Below are positions 48,144-56,077 of a DNA stretch of 64,000 nt, one piece after another. Position numbers and translations under genes: made by a program. Within the stretch, counting starts at the first letter, position 1; the number at the start of each line of letters is the position of its first letter. Under the pieces are notes generated by a model that was given only the letters and a program-made list of their open reading frames with translations, did no database searches and had not been told where the DNA came from. The stretch spans positions 47,221 through 111,220 of the forward strand of contig NZ_NXIA01000014.1 in NCBI RefSeq assembly GCF_002412165.1, read 5' to 3'. Origin of the DNA: Curtobacterium sp. 'Ferrero' (GTDB taxonomy: Bacteria > Actinomycetota > Actinomycetes > Actinomycetales > Microbacteriaceae).

Positions 48144-48695
48144 ATGGCAGCCCTCGACGGCAAGAAGATCCTCGTCATCGCGACGAACTACGGCGTGGAG
48201 CAGGACGAGATCGTCGTCCCCACCGACCAGCTGCGTGAGCGCGGCGCGGACGTGACGGTCGCCGGTCAAGAGTCCGGCCCCATCCAGACCCTCGTCGGCG
48301 ACAAGGACCCGGGCAAGTCGGTCGACACCGACACCACCATCGGCAGTGTCAGCGGAGCCGGGAACTACGACGCCCTGGTCGTCCCCGGCGGCACCATCAA
48401 CGCGGACACCATCCGCCAGGATGCCGACGCGGTCGCGTTGGTCACGGCGTTCGCGGAGGCCGGCAAGCCCGTCGCCGCGATCTGCCACGGCCCGTGGACC
48501 CTGATCGAGGCGGGTGTGGTGTCCGGCAAGACGATCACGTCGTTCCCGTCGCTGCAGACCGACGTCCGGAACGCCGGCGGCGAGTGGGTCGACCAGGAGG
48601 TCCAGGTCGACGGCGGCCTGATCACCTCGCGCAACCCGGACGACCTGCCCGCGTTCGTCGACGCGATCGAGCACGCCCTCACCGCGTCGGCGTAG
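48144..48695 (+). CDS. PfpI/DJ-1 family protein (type 1 glutamine amidotransferase-like)
   Basis: A 183-residue protein of the DJ-1/PfpI superfamily. The nucleophile elbow is AAICHGPW with Cys114; the acidic partner lies in NYGVEQDEI. YDALVVPGGTINADTIRQD is the standard loop. Members act as stress-protective deglycases or peptidases; the role here is unknown. GGAAGGAG is a strong Shine-Dalgarno 6 nt before the ATG, unlike the leaderless neighbours. The last 17 bp overlap the convergent MOSC gene. Confidence 0.85.
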   Translation: MAALDGKKILVIATNYGVEQDEIVVPTDQLRERGADVTVAGQESGPIQTLVGDKDPGKSVDTDTTIGSVSGAGNYDALVVPGGTINADTIRQDADAVALVTAFAEAGKPVAAICHGPWTLIEAGVVSGKTITSFPSLQTDVRNAGGEWVDQEVQVDGGLITSRNPDDLPAFVDAIEHALTASA

Positions 48696-49260
48696 CCCGC
48701 AGCGGGACGGGCGCGGCGGTCCACAGCGTCGCGGGGCCGACGGAGAGCACCCCGTCGGACTCCGGGTCGCACCGGACCCCCGCCCGCCCCCGCATCGCCC
48801 GGAACGCCCCGGGCGCGACCTCGTGGTCCATCCACGCGCACGGGTTCGCCGGACGGTAGCCGCGGAAGCGCACCACCCCCTGCCCGGAGTCGAGCGCGAA
48901 CGGCTGGCCCCGGAGCGCCTCGACGTCGGCGCCGCGGAGGAACACGTTCCGCCGGGTCGCCGCGACGTCGAGGTCCGTCCCGAGCGCCCGGCCGACGGCC
49001 TCGAGCCCCTCGAGGCCCACCACCGTCACGCTCGCGTGCACGTGTGCCCGGGCGGCGAAGTAGCGGTCGCCCACGATCCCGAGGCCGGCCCGCAGCTCGA
49101 CGTGGTCCCGCAGCTCGGGCGACGACTGGTCCGCGGGCAGCGCACCGTCGGCCGGGCGTCCCTCGTACCGGTGCCGGGGCGACGCGAGCAGCAGGCCCAC
49201 CACGACGTCGGTCCGGCAGGGCAGCCCGTCGGGCGCGACCGGGTCGTCGGCGGAGGTCAT
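48679..49260 (-). CDS. MOSC domain protein
   Basis: A 193-residue protein with the MOSC fold of the molybdenum-cofactor sulfurase C-terminus: VVGLLLASPRHRYEGR, GLGIVGDRYF, TRRNVFLRGADVEALRG and the conserved cysteine in RPANPCAWMD. Such proteins carry or transfer sulfur, or act with molybdenum-dependent reductases; its partner is not in the window. The start follows a leaderless -10 (TAGCGT). Convergent 17-bp overlap with the PfpI gene. Confidence 0.83.
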   Translation of the reverse strand: MTSADDPVAPDGLPCRTDVVVGLLLASPRHRYEGRPADGALPADQSSPELRDHVELRAGLGIVGDRYFAARAHVHASVTVVGLEGLEAVGRALGTDLDVAATRRNVFLRGADVEALRGQPFALDSGQGVVRFRGYRPANPCAWMDHEVAPGAFRAMRGRAGVRCDPESDGVLSVGPATLWTAAPVPLRATPTR

Positions 49261-49267
49261 GGGACCA

Positions 49268-49273
49268 ACGCTA
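49268..49273 (-). promoter_or_regulatory. Probable leaderless -10 (TAGCGT)
   Basis: Minus-strand TAGCGT, 7 nt, then the MOSC ATG. Confidence 0.4.
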
Positions 49274-49348
49274 GCCGCGCCTCCCGACCGTTACTGCCGT
49301 GTCCGATTCCCGCCAGTCGATGTCGGTGAGCCGTGCGACGCTGGACCC

Positions 49349-50902
49349 ATGTCCACCACCGCAGCCGACCCGCTGCACGCCGAGCGGTACCGCGTCGTCG
49401 CCTCACGCGACGCGCGGTTCGACGGCCAGTTCGTCACCGCCGTGCACTCCACCGGCATCTACTGCCGCCCCTCGTGCCCGGCGCGCACGCCGCGCGAGTC
49501 CGGTGTCACGTTCTACCGGACGAGCGCCGCCGCGCACCTCGCCGGCTTCCGCGCGTGCAAGCGCTGCCTGCCGGAGGCGACGCCCGGCAGCCCCGAGTGG
49601 GACCTCCGCGAGGACGTCGCCGGACGCGCCATGCGCCTCGTCCTCGACGGGGTCGTCGAACGCGACGGCGTCCCCGGGCTGGCCGCCCGTGTCGGGTACT
49701 CCGAGCGCCAGCTCGGCCGCATCATGACGGCGGAGCTCGGCGCCGGACCGAAGGCGCTCAGCCGGGCGCACCGCGCCCAGACGGCGCGGACACTGCTGAC
49801 CTCGTCGGACCTGCCGATCGCCGACGTCGCCTTCGCGGCCGGGTTCTCCAGCGTCCGCCAGTTCAACGACACCGTGCGCGAGGTGTTCGCCGTCACCCCG
49901 TCCGAGCTGCGGGCACGACGCACCCTCCGGCCGGTCGCGGACGGCGCCCTGCACGTCCATCTGCCCGCCCGGGCGCCGTTCGACGCGCAGGGTCTCCTCG
50001 AGTGGCACGCGCTCCACGCGCTGGCCGGCACCGAGCAGGTGGACGTCGGCCCCGACGGCCGGGTCACGGCGTACGGACGGCTGGTGTCCCTGCCGGGAGG
50101 CACGGGCTGGTTCCGCGCGACGGCCGCCGGTGGGCGCGCGGTCGGGATCGACCTGCAGGTGCGGGTCGAGGACCTGTCGGACCTCCCCACGCTGGTCGCG
50201 CGCGTCCGCGCGCTCTTCGACCTCGACGCCGACCCGACGGCGGTCGACTCGGTCCTCGCGACCCTCTCCGAACTCGCTCCGGCGGTCGAGCGGGTCCCCG
50301 GGATCCGGCTCCCCGGCGCGGTCGACCCCCACGAGGTCGTGTTCCGGACGCTCATCGGCCAGCAGGTCTCGGTCGCGGCGGCCCGGACCGCGCAGACCCG
50401 GCTCGTCGCGGCGCTGGGGGCGGTGGCGCCGGAGTCAGTGCTCCCCGGCGGACGGCTCTTCCCGTCGGCCGACGTCATCGCCGCACAGGGCGGGTCCGTC
50501 CTCCGCGGTCCGGCCGCCCGCGTGGACACGATCCTCCGCGTCGCCGCAGCGCTCGCCGACGGGTCGCTCGTCGTCGACGCCGGCCAGTCGGTGCAGGAAC
50601 TCCGTGCCGGGCTCCTCGCCGTGAAGGGCATCGGCCCGTGGACCGCCGACTACGTGGCGCTCCGCGTGCGGCACCACCCCGACCTCTTCCTCCACAGCGA
50701 CCTCGCCGTGCGCAACGGTGCACAGGAACTCGGCTTGCCCGGTGCCGTGCGCGAGCTCTCCCTACGGTCGGAGCAGGTGGCCCCGTGGCGGAGCTACCTG
50801 ACGATGCACTGCTGGCGACCGATCGTCGACCGCGCGATGGCGACGGCCGGCGTCAGCCACATGACCACGGCGGCCACCGCCGCCCGGAAGGACCGACCAT
50901 GA
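49349..50902 (+). CDS. Ada-AlkA fusion: adaptive-response regulator and 3-methyladenine glycosylase
   Basis: A 517-residue fusion. The Ada N-terminal metal-binding domain has STGIYCRPSCPAR with Cys39, which accepts methyl from DNA phosphotriesters, and CKRC. An AraC-type HTH follows (VGYSERQLGRIM, ADVAFAAGFSSVRQFNDTV). After residue 200 come the AlkA N-terminal domain and an HhH-GPD glycosylase with LLAVKGIGPWTADYVALR and a catalytic Asp in FLHSDLAVR. Methylation should switch it to an activator of alkylation repair while the same chain excises alkylated bases. Overlaps ogt by ATGA. Confidence 0.92.
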   Translation: MSTTAADPLHAERYRVVASRDARFDGQFVTAVHSTGIYCRPSCPARTPRESGVTFYRTSAAAHLAGFRACKRCLPEATPGSPEWDLREDVAGRAMRLVLDGVVERDGVPGLAARVGYSERQLGRIMTAELGAGPKALSRAHRAQTARTLLTSSDLPIADVAFAAGFSSVRQFNDTVREVFAVTPSELRARRTLRPVADGALHVHLPARAPFDAQGLLEWHALHALAGTEQVDVGPDGRVTAYGRLVSLPGGTGWFRATAAGGRAVGIDLQVRVEDLSDLPTLVARVRALFDLDADPTAVDSVLATLSELAPAVERVPGIRLPGAVDPHEVVFRTLIGQQVSVAAARTAQTRLVAALGAVAPESVLPGGRLFPSADVIAAQGGSVLRGPAARVDTILRVAAALADGSLVVDAGQSVQELRAGLLAVKGIGPWTADYVALRVRHHPDLFLHSDLAVRNGAQELGLPGAVRELSLRSEQVAPWRSYLTMHCWRPIVDRAMATAGVSHMTTAATAARKDRP

Positions 50903-51411
50903 CCGACGCGATCATCCAGACACTCGACACCCCCGACGGCGCCTTCACGGTGCTCGAGGACCCGGACGGGCGCGTGCTCGCCTCCGGGTGGACCGACTCC
51001 GCCGAACGGATTCTCGGGCGGCTCGCGGCACGGCACCGGCCGGAGCGCCTCGTCGACGGCCGGGTCTCCGCAGCCGATGCGGTCGACGCCTTCTACGCGG
51101 GCGAGGCCGAGCATGCGATGCAGGTCCCGGTGCGCCAGACCGGCACCGCCCTGTTCGAGGAGGGGTGGCGGCAGCTGCGGCGGATCCCGGCGGGCGCGGT
51201 CCTGACCTACACGGAGTTCGCGGCCGCCATGGGTCGGCCGGATGCCGTGCGCGCCGCCGCCAGCGTGTGCGCACGGAACGCCCCGGCACTGTTCGTCCCG
51301 TGTCACCGGGTGCTGCGGTCGGACGGGACGCTCGGCGGTTTCGCGTGGGGCCTCGACGTGAAGCGGTCCCTGCTCGAGCGGGAGTCGGTCGGGACGACGG
51401 CGCTGGTCTGA
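50899..51411 (+). CDS. ogt: Methylated-DNA-protein cysteine methyltransferase
   Basis: A 170-residue suicide repair protein that transfers O6-methyl from guanine to its own cysteine. The active site is LFVPCHRVLRSDGTLGGFAW with Cys135; TYTEFAAAMGRPDAVRAAAS is the DNA-binding HTH with the conserved Arg finger. Length is normal for Ogt. It is translationally coupled to the Ada-AlkA fusion, together forming an alkylation-repair operon. Confidence 0.93.
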   Translation: MTDAIIQTLDTPDGAFTVLEDPDGRVLASGWTDSAERILGRLAARHRPERLVDGRVSAADAVDAFYAGEAEHAMQVPVRQTGTALFEEGWRQLRRIPAGAVLTYTEFAAAMGRPDAVRAAASVCARNAPALFVPCHRVLRSDGTLGGFAWGLDVKRSLLERESVGTTALV

Positions 51412-51574
51412 GTCACCCGGGTGGGGGCGGTCGGGCTGTCCTCCCCCTGGTTGCGGGTGATGACGCGGCCTGAACGGACTGCCATGCTCGTGGCATCCAC
51501 CCCGCACGGTCCATCCCGAGGACCACGCGCAGCGCCGACGACCGGTGCCGTGCCGTCGCCGAACTCGAGGAGCC

Positions 51575-52396
51575 ATGCACGTGAGCCGCCCGCCCCACGC
51601 GTCCGACCGGACGGTGGTCTCCGCGGACGGCACCGAGCTCGCGGTCTCCGAGACCGGGGACGGCCCCGCGCTCGTCCTCGTCGGCGGAGCGTTCGACCAC
51701 CGCGGCACCCCGTACCTCACTCGGCTCGTCGCGGTGCTCGCGGAGCGCTACCGGGTCGTCACCTACGACCGCCGCGGCCGCGGGGCCTCCGGCGACACCC
51801 TGCCGTGGTCGATCGAGCGCGAGGTCGAGGACCTCCGAGCGGTGATCGACGCCGTGGACGGGCCCGCCTGGATCTACGGCTACTGCGTCGGCGCCGGGCT
51901 CGTGCTGCACGGCCTCGCGGCCGGCGTCCCGACCACGGGCGCGGTGCTGTACGAGCCGCCCTTCCGCGCGAGCGTCGAGCACCACGTCGACGACGTGGTC
52001 TTCGCCGACATGCTCGACGAGCACGTCGCAGCCGGACGGCGCTCGCAGACCGTCCGGGCGTTCCTCGCCCACGTGCTCGGCGTCCCGATGGGGCAGATCG
52101 CGCTGCTGCGGCTCCGACCCGCGGCCTGGTCCGGCCTGCTCGCCGAGGCGCACGTGCTCTCCCGGGACGTCCGCGTGCTGAACGGCCTGGTGATCCCCGA
52201 GCGGGTCGCGGCCGCCGTCGGGGTCCCGGTGCTCGTGGCCTCCGGCGACGACGGCCCAGAGTTCATGCGCCGGGCCGCCCGGGCGCTGGGCGAGGCGGTG
52301 CCGGGTGCGACGTACGTCGAGCTGCCGGGACAGTGGCACCGGCCGGAGCCCGAGGCCGTCCGCGCCGCCCTGGAGCGGTTCACGGGCCTGCGATGA
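51575..52396 (+). CDS. Alpha/beta hydrolase with cysteine at the nucleophile elbow
   Basis: A 273-residue alpha/beta hydrolase: DGPALVLVGGAFDHRG (oxyanion region), YDRRGRGASGDT, and the nucleophile elbow IYGYCVGAG, where the usual serine is Cys104. The acid (near VLVASGDDG) and histidine (ELPGQWHRPEP) are in place. A Cys nucleophile is normal in dienelactone hydrolases but unusual in this group. It may be an esterase with altered specificity or an inactive relative. CGAGGAG precedes the ATG. The HAD gene starts 7 nt after the stop. Confidence 0.8.
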   Translation: MHVSRPPHASDRTVVSADGTELAVSETGDGPALVLVGGAFDHRGTPYLTRLVAVLAERYRVVTYDRRGRGASGDTLPWSIEREVEDLRAVIDAVDGPAWIYGYCVGAGLVLHGLAAGVPTTGAVLYEPPFRASVEHHVDDVVFADMLDEHVAAGRRSQTVRAFLAHVLGVPMGQIALLRLRPAAWSGLLAEAHVLSRDVRVLNGLVIPERVAAAVGVPVLVASGDDGPEFMRRAARALGEAVPGATYVELPGQWHRPEPEAVRAALERFTGLR

Positions 52397-52403
52397 TGGT
52401 GGA

Positions 52404-53276
52404 GTGACCCAACCCCGCCTCGGACTCCTGCTCGACGTCGACGGTCCCATCGCCAGCCCGCTCACCCGCACCATCGCGATCCCGAGCATCGTCGAGGACC
52501 TCGTCGCCCTCGCAGCCGAGGGGATCCCGATCGTCTTCAACACCGGTCGCAGCGACGCCTTCATCCGCTCCGAGGTCGTCGGCCCCCTGCTCGCGGCCGG
52601 CCTGGCGGAGGGCACCCGGGTGCACGCGGTGTGCGAGAAGGGTGCGGTGTGGTGCTCGATCGGGCCGCAGTACCCGGACGGCACGGGCGAGCTGACCGTC
52701 GCGGAGGACCTCGCCCTGCCCCGCGACTACGCCGACGAGATGCGGGAGCTGGTCCGTGCCGAGTACGCCGACCTGGTGTTCTTCGACGAGACGAAGCGCG
52801 CGATGGTCTCGATCGAGCAGCGGGTCGAGGTTCCGAACATCACCTACCTCGAGCGGCAGCCGGGCTTCGACGCGCAGGCGATGGCGGCGCTCGTCCGCCG
52901 GGGCCTCGGGGTGCGCCGGCTCGACGACGTCCGACCGGCAGCGGACGGCAGTGTCGCGTGGCGCATCGACCCGACCATCATCTCCACCGACGTCGAGTCG
53001 GACCGCAGCGGGAAGGACCTCGGGGCCGAGCGGTCGCTCGAGCTCCTCGCTGTCGACGGCGAGCTCCCGGTGACGTGGCGGACCATGGGCGATTCGCGGA
53101 GCGACTACGCGATGGCGGACTGGCTGCACGCGAACGGCCACGACGTCGCGCACGTCGACGTCCGGCCGGCCGACGGGGTCCCCGCGACGCCGTACCCGGT
53201 GCTCACCGCGCCGGACGGGGTCGTCCACGACGAGGCGGGCGCGCGGTTCCTGCGCGACTGGACTCGCGCGGCCTGA
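52404..53276 (+). CDS. HAD-superfamily hydrolase (IIB-like)
   Basis: A 290-residue protein opening RLGLLLDVDGPIASPLTRTI, motif I of HAD enzymes, then FNTGRSDAFI (motif II) and a late MGDSRSDYAMADWL (motif IV), with a large cap between, as in Cof-type or trehalose/mannosyl phosphatases. Cytoplasmic phosphatase of unknown substrate. Probably co-transcribed with the hydrolase. Its last codons lie in a 36-bp tandem duplication that includes the stop codon. Confidence 0.72.
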   Translation: MTQPRLGLLLDVDGPIASPLTRTIAIPSIVEDLVALAAEGIPIVFNTGRSDAFIRSEVVGPLLAAGLAEGTRVHAVCEKGAVWCSIGPQYPDGTGELTVAEDLALPRDYADEMRELVRAEYADLVFFDETKRAMVSIEQRVEVPNITYLERQPGFDAQAMAALVRRGLGVRRLDDVRPAADGSVAWRIDPTIISTDVESDRSGKDLGAERSLELLAVDGELPVTWRTMGDSRSDYAMADWLHANGHDVAHVDVRPADGVPATPYPVLTAPDGVVHDEAGARFLRDWTRAA

Positions 53277-53333
53277 CGCGAACGCGCCGGCCTCGCCGCG
53301 CGTGCGGCCTGACGCGGACGCGCCGGCCTCGCC
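53268..53333 (+). repeat. 36-bp tandem duplication across a stop codon
   Basis: GCGGCCTGACGCGAACGCGC at 53268 recurs at 53304 with one change over 30 bp (period 36). The first copy contains the HAD gene's stop. GCCGGCCTCGCCCCGCG-type repeats continue to about 53380. Confidence 0.7.
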
Positions 53334-53459
53334 CCGCGCCGGCCTCGCCCCGCGCTGGCTGCGCCCCGCGCCGGCCCCCCAACACGACGCAACCACCCGC
53401 GCACGGCCCGCCGCCTGCCGGGCGCACACCGCGCCTCCCGGCCGTCACGGTGACCGCAC

Positions 53460-53495
53460 TGGTACACCATGTTTGCGTGTCGGGGTGGTACACCA
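53460..53495 (+). promoter_or_regulatory. Two 10-bp direct repeats upstream of the APC permease
   Basis: TGGTACACCA occurs at 53460-53469 and 53486-53495, 26 bp apart, about 45-80 bp before the permease start. Candidate binding sites for a regulator. Confidence 0.4.
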
Positions 53496-53540
53496 GTACC
53501 CTCACGGGGTCCACCGCCAGCCGATGACGGGAACCACCCC

Positions 53541-55016
53541 ATGGCAACACCGCTCCGTGTCAAGTCGATCGAGGCGAGCCTCGCCGACTCGGAAGAGCAG
53601 GGCCGCTCCCTCAAGCGGTCGCTCAAGACATTCGACATCGCCGCGATGGGGATCGCCGTCGCGGTCGGTGCCGGCATCTTCTCCGTGGGCGCGAACGCCG
53701 CCGCGAACTTCGCCGGGCCGAGCGTCATCCTGTCGTTCGTCCTCGCGGCGGTCACCTGCGGCCTGGCCATCATGTGCTACGCCGAGTTCGCGTCGACGAT
53801 CCCCGTCGCCGGTTCCGCGTACACCTTCACCTACGCGACGATGGGCGAGCTGCTCGCCTGGATCGTCGGCTGGGACCTGATCCTCGAGACCCTGACCGCC
53901 AGTGCGGTGATCGCGAAGTACTGGGGCATCTACCTGAGCACGGCGTTCGACGTGTTCGGCGTGCAGCTGCCGAGCTCGATCGCGCTCGGCCCGATCGGCT
54001 TCGCCTGGGGTCCGGTCCTCATCGTGGCCGTGTTCACGGTGCTGCTCGCCTTCGGGACGCGGCTGTCCTCGCGGGTCTCGGCGGTGATCACGGTCATCAA
54101 GGTCGCGATCGTCGTCTTCGTCATCGTCGCCGGCGCGTTCTTCGTCAAGGCCGCGAACTTCACGCCGTTCATCCCGCCGGCCGCCCCGGCGAAGGGTGCC
54201 GACGGCAGCGTCTGGACGCAGTCCCTCGTGTCGTTCGCCACGGGCGCGGCGCCGGCGCAGTACGGCGTCTTCGGGCTCCTCGCCGCCGCGTCGCTGGTGT
54301 TCTTCGCGTTCATCGGGTTCGACGTCGTCGCGACGAGCGCCGAGGAGACCGAGAACCCGCAGAAGACCCTGCCGCGCGGCATCTTCCTCGGACTCGGCAT
54401 CGTGACCGTGCTCTACGTCGCCGTCTCCGTCGTCATCACCGGCATGGTCTCGTACCAGCGGCTCGCGCAGGAGGACGCGCCGTCCCTGGCCTCGGCGTTC
54501 TCGATCGTCGGCCTGCCGTGGGCCGCCGGCATCATCGCGATCGGCTCGCTGATCGGCCTCACCACGGTCGTCATGGTGCTGCTCCTCGGCCTGTCCCGCA
54601 TCGTCTTCTCGATGAGCCGCGACGGCCTCCTGCCGCGGTGGTTCTCGCAGACCAACCCGAAGACGCAGACCCCGGTCCGTGTGCAGGTGGTCGCCGGCAT
54701 CGTCGTCGCGTTCCTCGCCGGGTTCACGCCGGTGGAGAAGCTCGAGGGCATGATCAACATCGGCACGCTCTCGGCGTTCGTGCTCGTGTCGGTCGGCATC
54801 GTGGTGCTCCGCCGGTCGCGTCCGGACGCCCCGCGTGCCTTCCGGGTGCCGTGGTCGCCGGTGGTGCCGATCCTCTCCGCGGTGCTGTGCTTCTGGCTGA
54901 TGCTCAACCTCGAGGTCGAGACGTGGCTGCGGTTCGTCATCTGGCTCGCGATCGGCTTCGTCATCTACTTCGGGTACAGCCGTCGGCACAGCCGGGTGGG
55001 GCAGGGCCTGCAGTAG
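53541..55016 (+). CDS. APC-family (cationic) amino-acid permease
   Basis: A 491-residue transporter. The N-terminal tail RSLKRSLKTFDIAAMGIAVAVGAGIFSVG leads into helix 1; the helix-6 region is FFAFIGFDVVATSAEETENP followed by QKTLPRGI, as in the CAT/YfnA subgroup that carries arginine, lysine or ornithine. Twelve or more helices. The ATG at 53541 is chosen because family homology begins right after it; a GTG/ATG further upstream adds only a proline-rich stretch. Ends with the family A hairpin at 55029. Confidence 0.86.
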   Translation: MATPLRVKSIEASLADSEEQGRSLKRSLKTFDIAAMGIAVAVGAGIFSVGANAAANFAGPSVILSFVLAAVTCGLAIMCYAEFASTIPVAGSAYTFTYATMGELLAWIVGWDLILETLTASAVIAKYWGIYLSTAFDVFGVQLPSSIALGPIGFAWGPVLIVAVFTVLLAFGTRLSSRVSAVITVIKVAIVVFVIVAGAFFVKAANFTPFIPPAAPAKGADGSVWTQSLVSFATGAAPAQYGVFGLLAAASLVFFAFIGFDVVATSAEETENPQKTLPRGIFLGLGIVTVLYVAVSVVITGMVSYQRLAQEDAPSLASAFSIVGLPWAAGIIAIGSLIGLTTVVMVLLLGLSRIVFSMSRDGLLPRWFSQTNPKTQTPVRVQVVAGIVVAFLAGFTPVEKLEGMINIGTLSAFVLVSVGIVVLRRSRPDAPRAFRVPWSPVVPILSAVLCFWLMLNLEVETWLRFVIWLAIGFVIYFGYSRRHSRVGQGLQ

Positions 55017-55028
55017 GGCGCGACCTCC

Positions 55029-55089
55029 CGCGGAACCAGGTTCCGGACACAGCACCGAGCACCTGCGCGGTGCTGTGTCCGTTCCGCGG
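55029..55089. terminator. Hairpin after the APC permease (family A, second copy)
   Basis: CCGCGGAAC...GGACACAGCACC (55029-55056) pairs with GGTGCTGTGTCC-GTTCCGCGG (55069-55089), leaving an unpaired CAGGTTCC bulge. The GGAACCAGGTTCCGGACACA core is identical to the hairpin at 25518; the right arm lacks 8 bp found there. Confidence 0.65.
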
Positions 55090-55125
55090 TGCGCGCCGCC
55101 CCGCGCCGCCCCGCGCCGCGCAGCG

Positions 55126-56007
55126 TCACGCTCCGACGACGAGCGCGATGCCGAAGCCGAGCATCACGACGGCCACGAGGCCGTCGAACACCCGCCAGGT
55201 GAGCGGCTTGGCGAAGAGCGGCCGGAGCAGCTGTCCGCCGAAGCCGACCGCGCCGAACCAGGTGCAGCTCGCGAGGATCGCCCCCACCGTCCACGGCCAC
55301 CGCTCCACGGGGCCCTGCTGGTTCGCCACCGAGCCGAGGAACACCAGCGTGTCGAGGTAGACGTGGGGGTTCGCCCAGGTGAGGACGAGCATGGTCGCCA
55401 CGGCCGTGCGCATGGTCGCCGGCCGCCCGGGAGGCACGGTGCGCCTCGTCCGCTCCGCCCGCGTGGGCAGCGTGGTCGGCTGTGCGGGCGGGGCCGCCGT
55501 GGCCGCGTTGCCTGCGGCCGCCGTGCCTGCTGCCGCCGTGTCTGCTGCCGCAGTGCCTGCGGCCGCTGTGTCGTCGCGCCCCCGCGCGGACAGCGCGCCC
55601 CGAAGCGACGGGGCGCACCGTTCCTTCGGGGGTGCGACCGTGTCGCGCGCGGACCGGGCGGCGCCGTCGGCCGTCACCGTGTCGGAGCCCGCGTCGTCGG
55701 GACGCAGGGCCTCATCGGTCGGCCGAAGCGCACGTCGCGCCGCGAGCACGCCGTAGGTCACGAGGAACGCGGCCCCGACGAACCGGACCACCACCAGCGC
55801 GACCGGGAACCGCTCCACGACCGCGCCCACGCCGAGCACCCCGGCGAGGATGAGCACGGCGTCGGACGCCGCACAGACCAGCACAGCCACTACCACCACA
55901 CGACCGGACGCCGACACGGCGAGGCGTAGCAGGTACGCGTTCTGCGCACCGATCGCCACGATGAGCGCGAGTCCGGTGCCGAGGCCGGCGAGGAGTGGGA
56001 GGAGCAC
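55126..56007 (-). CDS. LysE/ArgO-type amino-acid exporter with inserted linker
   Basis: A 293-residue membrane protein. The first helix has LIVAIGAQNAYLLRLAVSAS, the LysE signature, and the C-terminal half has LTWANPHVYLDTLVFLGSVA. LysE exports lysine and arginine. The family is about 200-235 residues; here a poorly ordered insertion of about 80 residues (from about 100 to 185) carries a run of TAAAGTAAADTAAAG repeats in the middle cytoplasmic loop. GTG start with TAGGGT 7 nt upstream. Divergent from its likely LysR regulator. Confidence 0.85.
   Translation of the reverse strand: MLLPLLAGLGTGLALIVAIGAQNAYLLRLAVSASGRVVVVAVLVCAASDAVLILAGVLGVGAVVERFPVALVVVRFVGAAFLVTYGVLAARRALRPTDEALRPDDAGSDTVTADGAARSARDTVAPPKERCAPSLRGALSARGRDDTAAAGTAAADTAAAGTAAAGNAATAAPPAQPTTLPTRAERTRRTVPPGRPATMRTAVATMLVLTWANPHVYLDTLVFLGSVANQQGPVERWPWTVGAILASCTWFGAVGFGGQLLRPLFAKPLTWRVFDGLVAVVMLGFGIALVVGA
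55493..55580 (-). repeat. 15-bp repeats inside the LysE linker
   Basis: GTGCCTGCTGCCGCC-like units (period 15) encode repeated Thr-Ala-Ala-Ala-Gly. Copy number is likely variable. Confidence 0.55.
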
Positions 56008-56014
56008 GGCATCG

Positions 56015-56020
56015 ACCCTA
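56015..56020 (-). promoter_or_regulatory. Leaderless -10 (TAGGGT) of the LysE gene
   Basis: Minus-strand TAGGGT, 7 nt, then GTG at 56007. It decides the start of the exporter. Confidence 0.5.
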
Positions 56021-56064
56021 CGGGCGACCCCCAGTGAAGCCCAGTTCACGTTTCTGCAGCACCG

Positions 56065-56070
56065 TAAGCT
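56065..56070 (+). promoter_or_regulatory. Leaderless -10 (TAAGCT) of the LysR gene
   Basis: TAAGCT, 7 nt, then ATG 56078. Confidence 0.5.
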
Positions 56071-56077
56071 GGACTGC

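Noticed and set aside
56033..56048. GTGAA-gcccag-TTCAC as a defined LysG operator
   Set aside because: Five-bp arms are too short to claim. It is mentioned only in the regulator entry.
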